Assembly: GCA_977006965.1 (NCBI GenBank)
Contig: OZ345368.1
Span: forward strand, 2,604,001-2,668,000
Direction of reading: 5' to 3'
DNA from: Phymatolithon calcareum
Lineage: Eukaryota; Rhodophyta; Florideophyceae; Hapalidiales
DNA length: 64,000 nt
Every line of letters begins with the position of its first letter. The first letter of the stretch is position 1. The notes beneath the pieces are model-generated. The model did no database searches, was not told where the DNA came from, and worked only from the letters and a program-made list of their open reading frames with translations. Both the position numbers and the translations under genes were made by a program. This document shows positions 1-10,383 of the stretch, in pieces.

Positions 1-404
1 TAGTTGACCTCCCTTGGAGCCATCCCCATTGCTATGGGACATGGTTAGTGGCCTCCATCTCGATTCGAAAAAAGTTCCGTAGGTGCTTATTGATCAATAT
101 TGCTCCGATGAGCGAATGCGTGCTCCACCTTGATGGTGCATGTGTGTTGAGAATTTTGGAGGACACTGCCTTCCTGTGTTTTATTGCAATAGGGGTCGGT
201 ATTATACCTCTTTCGGATCTCCTACTGCTTGCCAAAATGAGTAGGTTAGGACTCGTAAGTAAAACAAGATTTCGCTTGTTTCCCTATACGGCACACGAAA
301 TGGGGGATACAAGTGTCCGTTGCTAAACGCAATCCGCCACTACATCGATGCCGGGACCCAATGCCATCGAAAGGCATTGAGGTGCAACACCTTCTAGTCG
401 ACAG
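1..404. other. No supportable gene
   Basis: Only short overlapping reading frames on both strands, none with a recognisable domain. I see no repeat partner for this part elsewhere in the window. Confidence 0.4.
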
Positions 405-600
405 CAAGCAGCAATTTCGATCGCAGAAACTTTCTAACAGGAAGAACTCACGATTTCGACAATGGCTAGGCCAACCCTATCCAACGTCACAAAGCACTTT
501 ACTCCTTCCATTTTTGAATGAATTTGTTAAGCCTACATGTAGTGCATCAGAAATTTTCATTGAACGCTTGTCGAATTACTTTTACTAACGATGCTCTATA
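405..600 (+). repeat. Dispersed repeat, copy 1 (partner 36700-36893)
   Basis: About 195 bp align in direct orientation, with many substitutions and small indels, to 36700-36893. Shared landmarks are a stretch around ccaacgtcacaa and a stretch near acatcagaaat. No coding potential is obvious. In the other copy this block is followed by the repeat that here lies inverted at about 1017-1500, so the two blocks have been rearranged relative to each other. Confidence 0.6.
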
Positions 601-790
601 GTTAGTGCAGGTCCTGTCCTGTAATGCTCGCACTCGCGCGCGGCACAGGATCCCTTCTGTTGCTGCGAAGGGACCCGTCCCGAAAGGGGCGAACCGGAGG
701 CAGAGAAGGCACTAGGGAAGCTATGAGTTTCTCTATCAACCAGCGGCGAGAACCGAAGGAGGTCTTGTAATTGCCCCAGACAAGAGCTTC

Positions 791-1393
791 GTGCAGCATA
801 TCAAAAAGGCAGAAAGTGTTACACGCACAACGGAAGAAGATGTCGAAGCTATGGATTTTAAATTCAAGTGTGCTGCTTGCGAAAGAAAATTTCCCTACGC
901 GACCTCCCTGGCAACACGCCGCCGCTTGCACTGCAAGAGGCAATGTCCTCTAGTGGGCGCCGAGATCGCTATCCTCAAGCTGGACGACCTCGGCCGGCTG
1001 GACTAACACATAAACACCGCATTTGTGCGCAAACTAGATGCAACGAAAAATGTAATCGCAAGAACGCAGAAGAACGCAAAAGAAGAATGGGATGCATGTC
1101 TTCCTCCTAAAGCCGCTGGACGGGAGGGCCGGTTCCCTCCTCAGCTCATCAAGAACGAGCTTCCACAGTTTCTCACCCTCAACAAAGCAAAGAACATGCT
1201 TCTTTACATGGACTGGTTTTTCCACCGCTTCCCATGCCCCTGACAAGAGCAAGCAAGAACCGAAGATTCCGAAATCCATGACTCTGTCGCAGATATTTCA
1301 AACATAATGCCCAAGCAACGACTTTCCGATATTCAAAAAGAAATGCAGGAAATGGCAATTGATACAGCTGTGCAAACAAAATGTCGGAAGTGA
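791..1393 (+). pseudogene. Repeat-borne ORF with degenerate zinc finger, two in-frame stops
   Basis: One reading frame runs from 791 to a stop at 1391-1393, interrupted by TAA at 1004-1006 and TGA at 1241-1243. The first part encodes a degenerate C2H2-like finger around FKCAACERKF: two Cys, then an Arg where the first His should be, then one His. The second part encodes a segment around LPPKAAGREGR and FLTLNKAKNMLLYMDWFFH; the third encodes a polar tail around QKEMQEMAID. The second and third parts recur inverted at about 36960-37290, and part of the second again at 37500-37640. The copy at 37 kb has TGG (37146-37148, minus strand) where this copy has TGA. A transposon-encoded DNA-binding protein is possible, but no family is recognised. 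Confidence 0.45.
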
Positions 1394-1500
1394 ATTACTT
1401 AATTGAAAACACAAAGCGAAGGGTTGTGGGACAACGAAAAGTCTCTCAGGTGCAATGATATCTGACAAAGGGAGCTTCAATTAAACAAAAATCCAATCCA
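1017..1500 (-). repeat. Dispersed repeat, inverted copy of 36893-37372
   Basis: The block from the gcaaactagatg region to the caattaaacaaaaatcc region aligns in reverse complement to 36893-37372 along its whole length, with indels. A shorter third copy lies at 37373-37640. The repeat carries the interrupted frame described at 791-1393. Confidence 0.6.
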
Positions 1501-1719
1501 TACACTTTTCGTAACAGCCAGAATTATTTACCAATAAGTTATTGGCAACAACCCAAATTGAGCGATGACATCCCATTGAGTGCCCTAATATGAGCTCTGG
1601 CTTTACAGAGACACACCGCGATGTAAAAAAGAGGAATGAACACAGCAGAATTACTCGAGCGCTATCTGGAGGAGAAATAAGAATCAGTGAAATACTGAAT
1701 GCATAGTTAGTGGAGAGGA

Positions 1720-1915
1720 TTGAGAAGAAGAAGAAAGGTAGATTTTTTTAGAAGTTACCAACGCATCTGTTGACGCTTGGGGCAACTTTCCTAGTGCCAA
1801 GAGGTTTTGGCTGGATTCTGTCTATGGAAGAGTTTCTTTTCTTGCTGGTGTAACACGATTCAGTGGACTACAGAAACACACCTCTGGTCTTCTTCGACCT
1901 CGAGGGGGAAAAATA
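1720..1915 (+). repeat. Short dispersed repeat family S, copy 1
   Basis: Begins with a (GAA)n-type tract, then a T/A-rich stretch, then a conserved core around gcatctgttgacgcttgggg, and ends near cctctggtc followed by gagggggaaaaat. The same order is found at 24909-25100, 35060-35222 and 55905-56052, and inverted at 23985-24150. Non-coding. It could be a SINE or a MITE; no clear A and B boxes at normal spacing were found. Confidence 0.55.
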
Positions 1916-2127
1916 CTCCTCTGTCCTGTGGCACGCTGTGATTCAGGTTGCGGGCAGTCTGTAGACACGCAATGATGCAGTAGCACCAGAAGCTGCGGGA
2001 ATAGGCGACTTAAATTCCGCCATAGGTTCTGCGAACAGGAAGCACGCAATATGCTTCCAGCAAACCCCATGACTGCAAGGCAATCGGAAGGTAATTAAGC
2101 AGTTCCCCGGTCGTAGTTTTAGTAGAG

Positions 2128-2221
2128 AGCATCTCATCATCTCATCATCTCATCGGAGAGAGATCACCCCTTTTTCAAGATAAACCACAACTTTATCTTT
2201 ACACTCCCAGTGATTACAAGT
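2128..2221 (+). repeat. Repeat block shared with 13562-13649
   Basis: Contains a short catct(cat) tandem tract, then about 80 bp from tcggagagagatcacccc to the cagtgattaca region that recurs nearly unchanged at 13576-13649. A 17-bp block (tctgtagacacgcaatg) lies about 180-190 bp upstream in both places (1958 and 13386), while the DNA between differs. Confidence 0.5.
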
Positions 2222-2431
2222 CCTTACTTGTCCACAGCCTTAAGAGAGGATTGAGAAGAAGCGGCTCGTTTATTCGCAGCGTATGAAGTCTTGGAAGCTC
2301 CTAAAATAAAGTTAGCAAATATCCACTATCGTTCAGTTGTCAACGGTAGTGGCTCGCGCCTCTGTCAGTACAGTATAGCCACCACTGTACACGGGTAATG
2401 TTTCCGTGGAAATTTGCACCACTCGTACCTT

Positions 2432-2520
2432 TGTTTGTTTGTTTGTTTATTGCAGGTTATTCGAATTACACAAAGTGTACACTATTCAACATCTAGGGGT
2501 CCTCTAAATGTTCCTGATAT
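2432..2520 (-). repeat. Retroelement 3' tail with (CAAA)n
   Basis: On the minus strand the block ends in a (CAAA)n microsatellite, preceded by a sequence resembling the 3' end of the element at 27463-28258: ttattgcaggttattcgaa here against ttactgcgggatttatcgaa there, plus-strand view. This fits a strongly 5'-truncated non-LTR retroelement copy. The upstream limit is not defined. Confidence 0.35.
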
Positions 2521-2565
2521 GGATCCATTCCTGGTACTCGCGTATCTGCTTCGCGCTAGTACTAT

Positions 2566-2945
2566 TGCTAAGTATTGCTGTCCGTGACGCAATACCCAAT
2601 ACGTATTTCTATCTATCACGCCGTGCATTATGTAGCGAAATAAAACAGTAGGAAATTGCAATTAAAAGATTCACGCAATACGCATTGCACAACTCATGAT
2701 GAGTGGTGCAATTCGTATTGCTTGGTGCAAGCCGAACAACTACGTTGCGCTACTCCCAAATCAGAGGCTAGAGCACACCGGGTTCACGGCTAAGTTACGA
2801 AGTTCGAATTTCAATTCGTTAAACTGATCAATTTGTACCGCAACACGATGCGGTGACCAATACGTATATCATTACACGATTGATCGTTCAATCTGAGATT
2901 GGCATTACATATTGCAATATATTGCAGTACTGTAGGAATCGGTCT
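2566..2945. repeat. Cluster of TATTGC / GCAATA motifs
   Basis: About 380 bp contain many copies of GCAATA, TATTGC and CAATACGTATTGC-like half palindromes in both orientations. Similar clusters lie at 14087-14225, 37640-37765 and 40015-40150. The last two flank a hAT transposase relic, so these may be subterminal repeats of that element family and this may be a non-autonomous or decayed relative. Confidence 0.4.
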
Positions 2946-2997
2946 CTGGCACAGAAGATGTCAGACAAATGTCATACGTGGCAATTTCGAGTGGTGG

Positions 2998-3618
2998 TTA
3001 CCCTGGGGGAGTCTTCCATTCGGCTGCATCCTCTGACAAGACAGTCGCGAAGGTGGCAGCTCTGTGGCCATTCACCCCAAATTGCGGATTGAGGAGTTCA
3101 TTGCACACGATGCGCATCACTGCAATGGTCGTGGGCGCCCGACACCGTTCGTGGAACGGCTTTGCGCTGACGGGCGTTAGACAAGGTTGCCGATAAGGCT
3201 TTGGGCGTCTGTACACGCTCTGCGGCGGGTGTTCGCCGATCTGTGGGATGATGTTGTTACTCGTTGAGGACGAGCCCCTTAGTTTATGTTTGGACTTTGG
3301 CGCCTCGCGCCAACGAGAGCGACTGCGGACGCGTGGCGGCATGGTCGCGTATGGCGCGCTGACGGTCGTAGACCGTGGAATCGGTCGAAGGAGCGCGTGT
3401 CGTACTTGATATGCGTATAGTGGGTGTCCCTCGCTGGTTTGCATCGCAGCATTGTACGAGGTCTTGCGATGCACAGGCGGCCTCTTAGTTACTTGGAGAA
3501 ACCCCTTATATCGTCGCCCCAGGAGGCGAGCTACAAGAATAAGCGGGCATCGAACTAGAGTTGTGCTACGGTGGAAAGTGGATTGCATCGGGCTGTGGGC
3601 TTGTTCGTTCGTTGTCAA
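2998..3618 (-). CDS. Possible ORF, hypothetical basic protein
   Basis: A 206-codon frame rich in Arg, Ser and Pro, with no recognised domain. The first roughly 100 codons are also open in the paralogous segment at 24284-24733 (149 codons) and the protein sequences stay similar; the remainder diverges completely. A frame on the opposite strand (3452-3910) is also open, so coding status is uncertain. It lies downstream of the cysteine-rich gene on the same strand. Confidence 0.22.
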   Translation of the reverse strand: MTTNEQAHSPMQSTFHRSTTLVRCPLILVARLLGRRYKGFLQVTKRPPVHRKTSYNAAMQTSEGHPLYAYQVRHALLRPIPRSTTVSAPYATMPPRVRSRSRWREAPKSKHKLRGSSSTSNNIIPQIGEHPPQSVYRRPKPYRQPCLTPVSAKPFHERCRAPTTIAVMRIVCNELLNPQFGVNGHRAATFATVLSEDAAEWKTPPG

Positions 3619-4355
3619 GTTGAAGACGGAAGGTAATATGTTTTCGAGTTTTGGTCCTGGATTGGACGTGTTGTTTCGGTTGCTAAAGCGCTCGCGTTGG
3701 ATTACGCGGCAGTACGGTCAATTCAATTTGAAAAAACATTTTAATCATTCTGCTGTACTCCAATTTTCTCTTTACATGGTGGAAGGCACTCTGGCACAAA
3801 GCCATTCGGACGGACACATCGAATGCTGTCCGGTACGGCACCGCCTCTGGACAGTGTCAGACTGGCCCTTCAACTCACACCAACCTGTTCTAGTCAACCC
3901 CCAGCAATAGGTCATGAAGCAGCATATTTCCCTGCCGCTGCACACGTCCCGGGAAACAAATGGCAGCTCATGGCGTTTCTTTGTCGTAGCAGGGAAAGGC
4001 GGCTTAACCGCTTCGGAAACCAACCCCAATCCAACGAGCGCGACTACTGCAAAAACGATAATCCTCATGGCACAACGTTGCGCTTAGCACAACACAGAGG
4101 TATTTTTCGACTGACTTCGAAATGTGACTCAGTTGCTTTGAGCTGCAAGGCTCTTCATGATGCCTGATTTCACTCCAGAAAATAAGTTCCTTTCGTCCCG
4201 CCTTATACTACTTGAGAGTTCCCCAGCAGCAAAGCAAAGGACTCATGAGCGCAATGGAATCAAACTGAAAGCAAGCAACGTTGCGTTGTATTGTATTCTG
4301 CATTACACCGTGAAGCTTGAGGTCTACGTACGAACGGCTCGTTTTTAGTCACTAC
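3290..4355 (+). repeat. Segment X, copy 1
   Basis: About 1.07 kb match 24420-27145 in direct orientation once three insertions in that second copy are removed (family S plus tandem block at 24902-25305, and the LINE at 25528-26813). The portion from about 4090 matches a third, partial copy at 35700-35910. Segment X carries the cysteine-rich gene at 3772-4068 and is bounded on the right near the sequence gctcgtttttagt. Confidence 0.7.
3772..4068 (-). CDS. Secreted cysteine-rich small protein (intact copy)
   Basis: 98 residues starting at ATG 4066-4068. The N-terminus is a classic signal peptide: MRII, then a hydrophobic core VFAVVALVGLGLV, then SEAVK. The mature part contains eight Cys, including an adjacent CC pair, in the order VC, CC, YC, WC, RRC, MC, LC. 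This suggests a compact disulfide-bonded extracellular protein. A paralog at 25290-26879 keeps the signal peptide and all eight Cys but is split by a LINE insertion. The conservation of frame and cysteines across diverged copies supports this as a real gene. The family is not recognised; a secreted defence or signalling peptide is only a guess. Confidence 0.6.
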   Translation of the reverse strand: MRIIVFAVVALVGLGLVSEAVKPPFPATTKKRHELPFVSRDVCSGREICCFMTYCWGLTRTGWCELKGQSDTVQRRCRTGQHSMCPSEWLCARVPSTM

Positions 4356-4458
4356 AGTAACAAGTTTACTTGTTACTGATTAGAGCCATCCGTATCATAC
4401 CAACTATGCATCGTGGCAGCTCTGCTTTTACCTCATAATGTAAATTACATAGTACAGC
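4356..4458. repeat. Right flank of segment X, partly shared with 36019-36070
   Basis: A block around tagagccatccgtatc, then accaactatgcatcgtggcag, recurs at about 36028-36065. In the 36-kb copy the sequence matching 5540-5925 follows soon after, so 4440-5540 here is inserted material. Confidence 0.45.
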
Positions 4459-4807
4459 CAGGGGAATGTTATGGGGGGGAGTAACGCAACATTTTGAGGT
4501 TTCAAAAATTGTAGGAAAAAATTATAGCATCGATGTGCCGGCTCAATTATGAGTTTCGGATAAGCATCAAAACAAATCTTCTTTGCAGATTTTTTTATTG
4601 TTTATAACCACAAAATAGAATACTGCAACGAGAGCGACCGCTACATTGGCAGCTGCCAATGTTCAGGCAACTCGGGCCCGATTTTTCGCTTTGTTTACGA
4701 AACAATTTCACCCCTGCAAATATGAATCAAACATACACTTCAGACACAATTCCATAAAAGCGGTATGATACCCACTTTGCGTTATTCCCCCCCATAACAC
4801 TCCCCTG
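4459..4807. mobile_element. MITE-like element with CAGGGGA terminal inverted repeats
   Basis: The left end reads CAGGGGAATGTTATGGGGGG and the right end is its reverse complement with two differences in about 31 bp. The flanks are gtacagc on both sides (4452-4458 and 4808-4814), a 7-bp direct repeat. No ORF is inside. The CAGGG start and a 7-8 bp duplication are typical of hAT-superfamily non-autonomous elements. Confidence 0.7.
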
Positions 4808-4819
4808 GTACAGCCTTAT

Positions 4820-5207
4820 CCCACGTGCATGGGGCATGCGATTTTTCGCATATAAGGAAAATGTGCATTTTTGATAGCAACATTGTGCTTTTTTAAACTT
4901 TTTGTCCTTGCTGAAAATCCTGTTGAAGTGTCGAGCATCATAAAAATATCAGCTATGATTACGAAGTTACATGCGAAATATCGCATATAACTGGTTTACT
5001 CATAGCTCGCCTTCTTTTCCATAAAATGTCTTTAGTTCTATAGAGCAATAAAGGAGTCTTCTGAAGGCGAAGAGAATCTGTATAGAAGGCAGACAGCCCT
5101 CTTCGATTATCAACAGGAAAAAAATTGGAAAACCGGTGATATTTTGCAAGCTGTGAAGTTTTCTTTGCTTGATATGCGATTAATCGCATATAAGGTCTGC
5201 ACGTGGG
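4820..5207. mobile_element. Second MITE-like element, TIR CCCACGTGCA, flanked by TTAT
   Basis: Begins CCCACGTGCA and ends TGCACGTGGG, a perfect 10-bp inverted repeat, flanked by TTAT at 4816-4819 and 5208-5211. The interior holds repeated gcatata motifs and no convincing ORF. The left end lies 12 bp from the right end of the previous MITE. A TTA or TA target fits Harbinger- or Tc1/mariner-type elements; the family is not certain. Confidence 0.55.
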
Positions 5208-6269
5208 TTATTGATATTGCAGCTCAAGTTCAATCGTGCTGAAGTCTTGACATTGGAACAATGTGTCCATATTAATCCCCTAATACAGTATTTCCAATTT
5301 CAACTGAAGACAAATCCATTTCAATTCATCTCGGGCTTGCTCTGTGTCAGTGATTTCCTGGTCATTGAGAAATGTCTTTCTCAACATGTTTACCGGTGTG
5401 GACAGGTGCTGTGGAACCTTGTCTCCGAATCTGTTCTCGGGATATGTTGTACCTAGCGGAGGGAAGCACCCAAATGACCTCTGGAGAGATTGAAACGGTG
5501 CGTGCGACATCGAATGGACCGTGCAATTTTCCGAGAAGGAGAAAAGAAGTAAACCTGGTCCACATAATGTGGCGCAAAATATCGGGTTACACCCTCTCGC
5601 AATAGCATCGTATGGGCGTAGAGTTTATATGACCTCGGGTCGATCTCGGAACTCATCCTCTCACCTCTCTCATTCCTCAACGCTGTGGAACCACACAGTC
5701 CGCATCACAATCTTACAGACGCAACTTCGGCACAGGTTTTCCTCTGCCCACCCTACAGTTAACACCTGCCTTGTAGTAACCCCGCAGATTTAATGTTTCC
5801 TGCACCCTTACTGATCAGAAAGTTTGCGCGGTTGATTTTTCCGAGTCCTCCCAATTTGGACAGCTACACGACTCCAACCGTTGTTGTCAGGGGGGTTGCA
5901 GTTAGCTCTTCTCTGACTTCATATCACTCAGTCGACGCCGGACCCGTATACCGGCGGTGGCAAATCAGACAGATTTTAATGCCATGGGTCGCGCAGTGCT
6001 GCTCTCAACTGTATTCTCGGAGTTGACGAAGGAACTAAGAGCACACGGACAACCGGGAGTGTTCATGGCATGCTGACCATTCCATGAGGAGCGAAGTCCA
6101 TCCACCAGCGATTGGCGCGGGCGCTTCCAACTGTTTTTGCTGCGGTGTGCGAGGAGACTCTTTCGAGTTTGAGTGTCTTTTCCGTGGACTCGAAACGCTC
6201 CCGCAAGCGATCAATTCCCTTGAAGCCCGGTTCCTTGCCGTGGCTGAACTTTTCAGTCGCCGTGTTGCT
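5208..6269. other. No supportable gene; 5540-5925 repeated at 36075-36450
   Basis: The block 5540-5925 aligns in direct orientation to 36075-36450 with substitutions and indels and no shared open frame. The rest (5212-5540 and 5926-6269) shows only short frames and no repeat partner in this window. Confidence 0.5.
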
Positions 6270-6430
6270 CCTCAACCTCAATCATGTAAGAAGAGGGATG
6301 AGGTGGAGAAGGATGGTTACCCTGTGAGCTTGGAGGATAGTACGCTCGTGGTGGCGGCGGGAGCTCTATTGTCAGAGAACGCGTCGATGGAACAGATATG
6401 ACGTAGGTCTGGTGACGTCTCGCGTGTCAA
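6270..6430 (-). pseudogene. Fragment of the proline-rich membrane protein gene (paralog of 20425-20895)
   Basis: On the minus strand this region encodes a proline/serine-rich stretch resembling the N-terminus of the protein at 20425-20895, sharing the pattern SSQGNHPSPPHPSSY against ISQGHHPSLPHSSAY. The start codon region is altered and the membrane-spanning half is missing. The DNA upstream of it (6430-6496) also matches the DNA upstream of the other gene, up to the hAT insertion point. Confidence 0.55.
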
Positions 6431-7417
6431 ACGATATGTCGTCGATTGGGAAGATCCCTGTCTGTGCGGCTGCTTCCTGCATTACGAACCAGACAGCAGG
6501 GGTTGGAACGGACGGATTGCGAACGAACGAACAGAATCAAGGAATTACCCGTTCCGTTGAGTCAAAATCCAGACTAAACTACATCCGGAATCATTCTGCA
6601 AAGCCAATAATTTTCCATTCCGTTCACATTCGTTCATCAGGAATTTTTGCTCGAAAAATCCGCTCAAGAAATGTTAGTCTCATGTTCACTCAGTAACCGT
6701 TCAATTCTTGTAAAAACGTTGTCTATCCGCGCAAGAAATGTTATAGTTGATGAAATTGTCTGAGTTGGGAACGGTTGCGCTGGGGGTACACCAGCGCGAA
6801 GAAATGAACAGCAGCTGGAATGCGCCTCGGGGAACCCGCGGAACTGGTCGCGGTGATATGCCGTGCGCGATAAAAGCTGTTGGTTAGTATCTCCGGTCAC
6901 TCCTAAGAGATCCGGATGAAACTGGGGGGAACAAGACGTGGACGGCCTTGTTTATTGTGAAGTGACGTTGTGGTAAATGATGATGATGGTTGTGAGCTGG
7001 AGTTAGAGTTCGTTAGTTTAGGCTAAGTTAAATACCACTGTCGTAGCGCAGAAGTCTCGAGTTTGTTGGTACAGGCAGGATTGCGTTTGGCAGAAGTGGA
7101 TCATAACTCAGTACCGTCAGGTGCATGTTCGCATGGCATCGCATCTTCTAGGACGCAAGCTTTTGAGGGATTTTAACAATAGTCTCATGTTCGCTCAGTT
7201 CCCGTTCAATTCTTGTAAAAACGTTGTCTATCCGCTCAAGAATATTCCGAAGCCTCTCAATACTAGGACGAAATCTGAATTTGCAGTCCAATACTTAACT
7301 AGTTTCATAAAAATTACGAAAAAGTTCTTTTCTGAATTAGCTCAGAAGATCAGAAAATGAAAATATCAGATATTTATAATAATTAAGATTGATAGGTGAT
7401 TGAACAATTATTAAAAT

Positions 7418-7525
7418 TGTTGTTACTACGTCGCTTACCTCTTTACTCTTCCACTCGTTAACCCTTATGTACTGTTACCACGCCGGTGCTAGCGCCTTCA
7501 TCTAAGGTAAATATGATGTGAATCA
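7418..7525 (-). repeat. 3' LTR of the copia element
   Basis: Matches 12359-12466 over its whole length with few substitutions. In the plus view it starts TGTTGTTACTA and ends gtgaatca, giving the TG...CA ends expected of an LTR on the minus strand. Confidence 0.75.
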
Positions 7526-8189
7526 TAATGTTGAAATGACTGGACGGTTTCATCTCAGTGACTACAGATTGATGTGAATCATAAAGCCCCTCTGTCACTG
7601 AGATGTAGGTGGACAGAGATTCATGCGCGATCGTGACGCAAGGAATTCTGCTTTTGAGTATTTTCGTGAACGTGTCGGCGAGCATGGCAGCTGATGGCAC
7701 GTACTGGAGCTCGATGAACATTTGCGAGGCGGCGTCGCGAAGGTAATGGTATTTGATATCCACGTATTTGCTGCGTTTGGTTGGGCCGTTGGCAAGCGCC
7801 ATTTTCAAAGACCCTTGATTGTCGATGAACAGCGTTTTGGGTCGTGGGGAAATTTCTGACACTAGCTGTTTCAACCATTTCGTGTGCTGGGCAGTGTGCC
7901 ATGCGGCAATGTATTCGGTTTTCGCTGTGGATAGGGCAAGGGTGTCCTTTCCTTTCGAGTTCCATGAGATGGGCGACGTATTCGGCAGATGTATGCTGCC
8001 TGATGTGGACCGTCTAGTGTCTGGGCAAGATCCGAAATCTGAATCAGAGTAGGAGACGAGCGGTGCGGTCCTGGGTGGGTATAGTATGATGAATGATTGC
8101 GTGCCTTGTACGTAGCGTAGCACGCGTTTAAACTGGGTCCAATGCCTCATCGTTGGCGCTTTGAGATATCTGGCCAAGCTGCTTATCAC
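7458..8189 (-). pseudogene. copia RNase H domain and polyprotein C-terminus
   Basis: A 243-codon frame with the standard copia RNase H signature: YSDSDFGSCPDTRRSTSG, then SWNSKGKDTLALSTAKTEY, then FIDNQGSLKMA, then SKYVDIKYHYLRD and LADTFTKIL. The acidic residues of the RNase H active site (YSDSD, TAKTEY, IDNQ) are present. The frame runs on into the 3' LTR before stopping. It is separated from the reverse transcriptase core by broken frame between about 8190 and 8320. Confidence 0.85.
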
Positions 8190-8313
8190 CTGTGAAATGT
8201 CTGGACGAGTGCAATCGGTGAGGTAGCGCAGTAAGCCGATTCCTCTCCCATACGGGAATTTTTCAGTGTCAAGTGCAGACTCGTCCTCGCTTTTTTGCTC
8301 AAACAGTAGTCCA

Positions 8314-8834
8314 TCACAGTAGGGAGTCGGTGCTGATGTACGCTCTTGTATGTTGGACTCTTCTAGAACGCTTTTGATCGCAGGTGTTGTGAGATGTGAT
8401 GCCTGCCGAAGTTCTTGTTACTTTCCAACCAATATAGTTGTTGGGAGGTCCCATATCCGATATTGTGTATTTCTCGGACAATGCTCGCTTAACGTCATCG
8501 ATGAGAGATGAGTGGGTGGCTGCCACCAAGAAGTCATCTATTGTGACACCAATAACTGTGTAGTTCCCGTTGAGTAATGTTTGATGAGGACGCAGCTGTC
8601 TGCAGACAGAGACGTATATCCGCGTGCTTCCAGGAAGGTTTTCATGTCGTGGTAATAAGTGTGGCCTCCTTGTCGATATCTGTAAAGGATTGGACTTGAG
8701 CCGGGCATATGTGCGTAGGTATTGGTTAGACCCGTCAAATTTGGGTGGTATATTAACGTACATGGCGTATGCGGGGTCGAGCCTTTCGTGGAGGAAAGCA
8801 GACTCGATGTCAATGTGGCGGAGGCATAGAGGAC
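8314..8834 (-). pseudogene. copia reverse transcriptase core (frameshifted)
   Basis: Two overlapping frames give the RT core. One contains HIDIESAFLHERL, the copia motif DVKTAFLNG-like with its catalytic Asp. The other contains VTIDDFLVAATH, the YVDD-box position, followed by YTISDMGPPNNYIGWKV. Frame changes between motifs show that the gene is inactive. The preceding frame from the integrase side ends in RT finger sequence near FEPMPFSAIPTGTQLLPL. Confidence 0.8.
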
Positions 8835-10304
8835 TTATCGCTGGCTCATATTGTTTGCAGCGTCACGTTTGTACCGGAAGTCTGTCGTTAGGGGGAGTAG
8901 TTGAGTGCCTGTCGGTATGGCCGAGAAGGGCATGGGCTCGAAATAGTCGTATTTGTTTAGCTTTTCGATATCATCCTCGTAGGAAGCTTTCCATTGTACC
9001 GCATCGGGGTATTTCCGCGCGTGTGGGAGTGTGTTGGGAGGGGAAGTACTTGAAGTAATCCTCACAGGAATTTTCTTCTTGGCAAAATTATCTCTCGTGA
9101 TCGGCCTGGACGGGGTAGAGGTACCGCGATTTGTAGTGCTCGGTATGTAAACGATTCTTTTAGGTGGTGATATTTGAGCTCTAGAATTGGACAGCGCCAT
9201 GTAATGTGATCGAGTGGTGGGAGGACTGTGCTTGGTGATGCTGGACGGGTCCGAGGAGATTTTTTGGGATTTTGGTGCGCAGAGTGGCATCTGTTGAATC
9301 ATGGGTCCTTTTCCAGATGTTGTTCGGGTTTTTGGCGCTGGGGTCCCCGTGTGTTTTGTCTTTCTGCGTGGGTACCGGGGGAGTTTGTCATTTTTTAGAT
9401 TGGCGGGGTTTTGACGGGATAGTGTGGCGAGCAGTGAGTTTGGTATGGTCAACATCAGACGCGCTGGGTCACGCTGAGGATGGTAGACTGCAAAGTTGGC
9501 AATGCGGCACGGCATGGGTCGTTGCGTCGTAATATTGTAGACCAAATAGTGTGAGGGGTCAGTGATTCCGAGGTACCGGCAGGGATGAGATCTGGTATCA
9601 AGCTTGGGCTTCTTAGTGTACGTAACATGGGAGACGTATCCCCTCGTCCCGAACGGGAGGAGGTGTAATAAATCCGGCTTGGTTTGGTACCAGACGGTGT
9701 ACGGCACTTTCATTGTGGTCGTGTGCAAGGTTTTGTTGTACTTGTCGACGGAGTCGAGAATCGCTGCTCCCCAAAATTCTTGCAGAAGCCCAGAAGCCGG
9801 TAGGGATGCACGAGCGCGCTCAAAAAGTGTGCGGTTTACACGCTCAGCTGAGGAATTCTCTTCCGGTGTGTAAGGCACTGTGGTTAAGTATCGAATTCCA
9901 GCTTTGCCATAGTAGAGGGCTAATGTTTTAGAATTATATTCTTTTGCGTTGTAAGTGAGGAATATTTGGATCGGTCGACTGTGGTGTGTCCGGTACAAGG
10001 GTGGCCAGTTCCGACCTGCTTTTGATGAACTTGAGGATGCAAAACTTCGATGCACGGTCGATGAATGTGAGAAAGTGCTGGAAACCACCCATGGCTGCTG
10101 GTGATACTGGTCCGCAGGTGTCGGACGCCACGTATGTACCTGGGTCGAGGCAAGGTTTCTGTCGCGATGGGTGGGCAGCTTTGCGATGTTTGCCCACAAA
10201 TCACGCGCTGCAGCTAATTGGAGCAGACAGATGGGGGATGGATTGTGGCATTCCGTGTACCAAGTTTCCAGAGGCCATTCTGCGCAAAGTTGCGGGGTGT
10301 GCAT
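8835..10304 (-). pseudogene. copia integrase and start of reverse transcriptase (frameshifted)
   Basis: A 489-codon frame with integrase features: TPEENSSAERVNRTLFERA carries the catalytic Glu region, followed by WGAAILDSVDKYNKT and PFGTRGYVSH, which are typical of copia integrase C-termini. The N-terminal integrase motif lies in another frame (9934-10197: SDTCGPV, then FLTFIDRASKF with the first catalytic Asp), so there is a frameshift near 9930-10000. The end of the frame enters the RT domain (AVQWKASYEDDIEKLNKYDYFE). Antisense frames over this stretch are shadows. Confidence 0.85.
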
Positions 10305-10383
10305 GTGCCATGGTTAAATGCCAACGCATTATTTCGTGATCTGCGGGATTTCTGGGTGGTATGGAATGAGGAGGTATGTCATG

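Noticed and set aside
8624-9058. Plus-strand frames across 7.8-11.6 kb
   Set aside because: Antisense to the copia polyprotein; no independent motifs.
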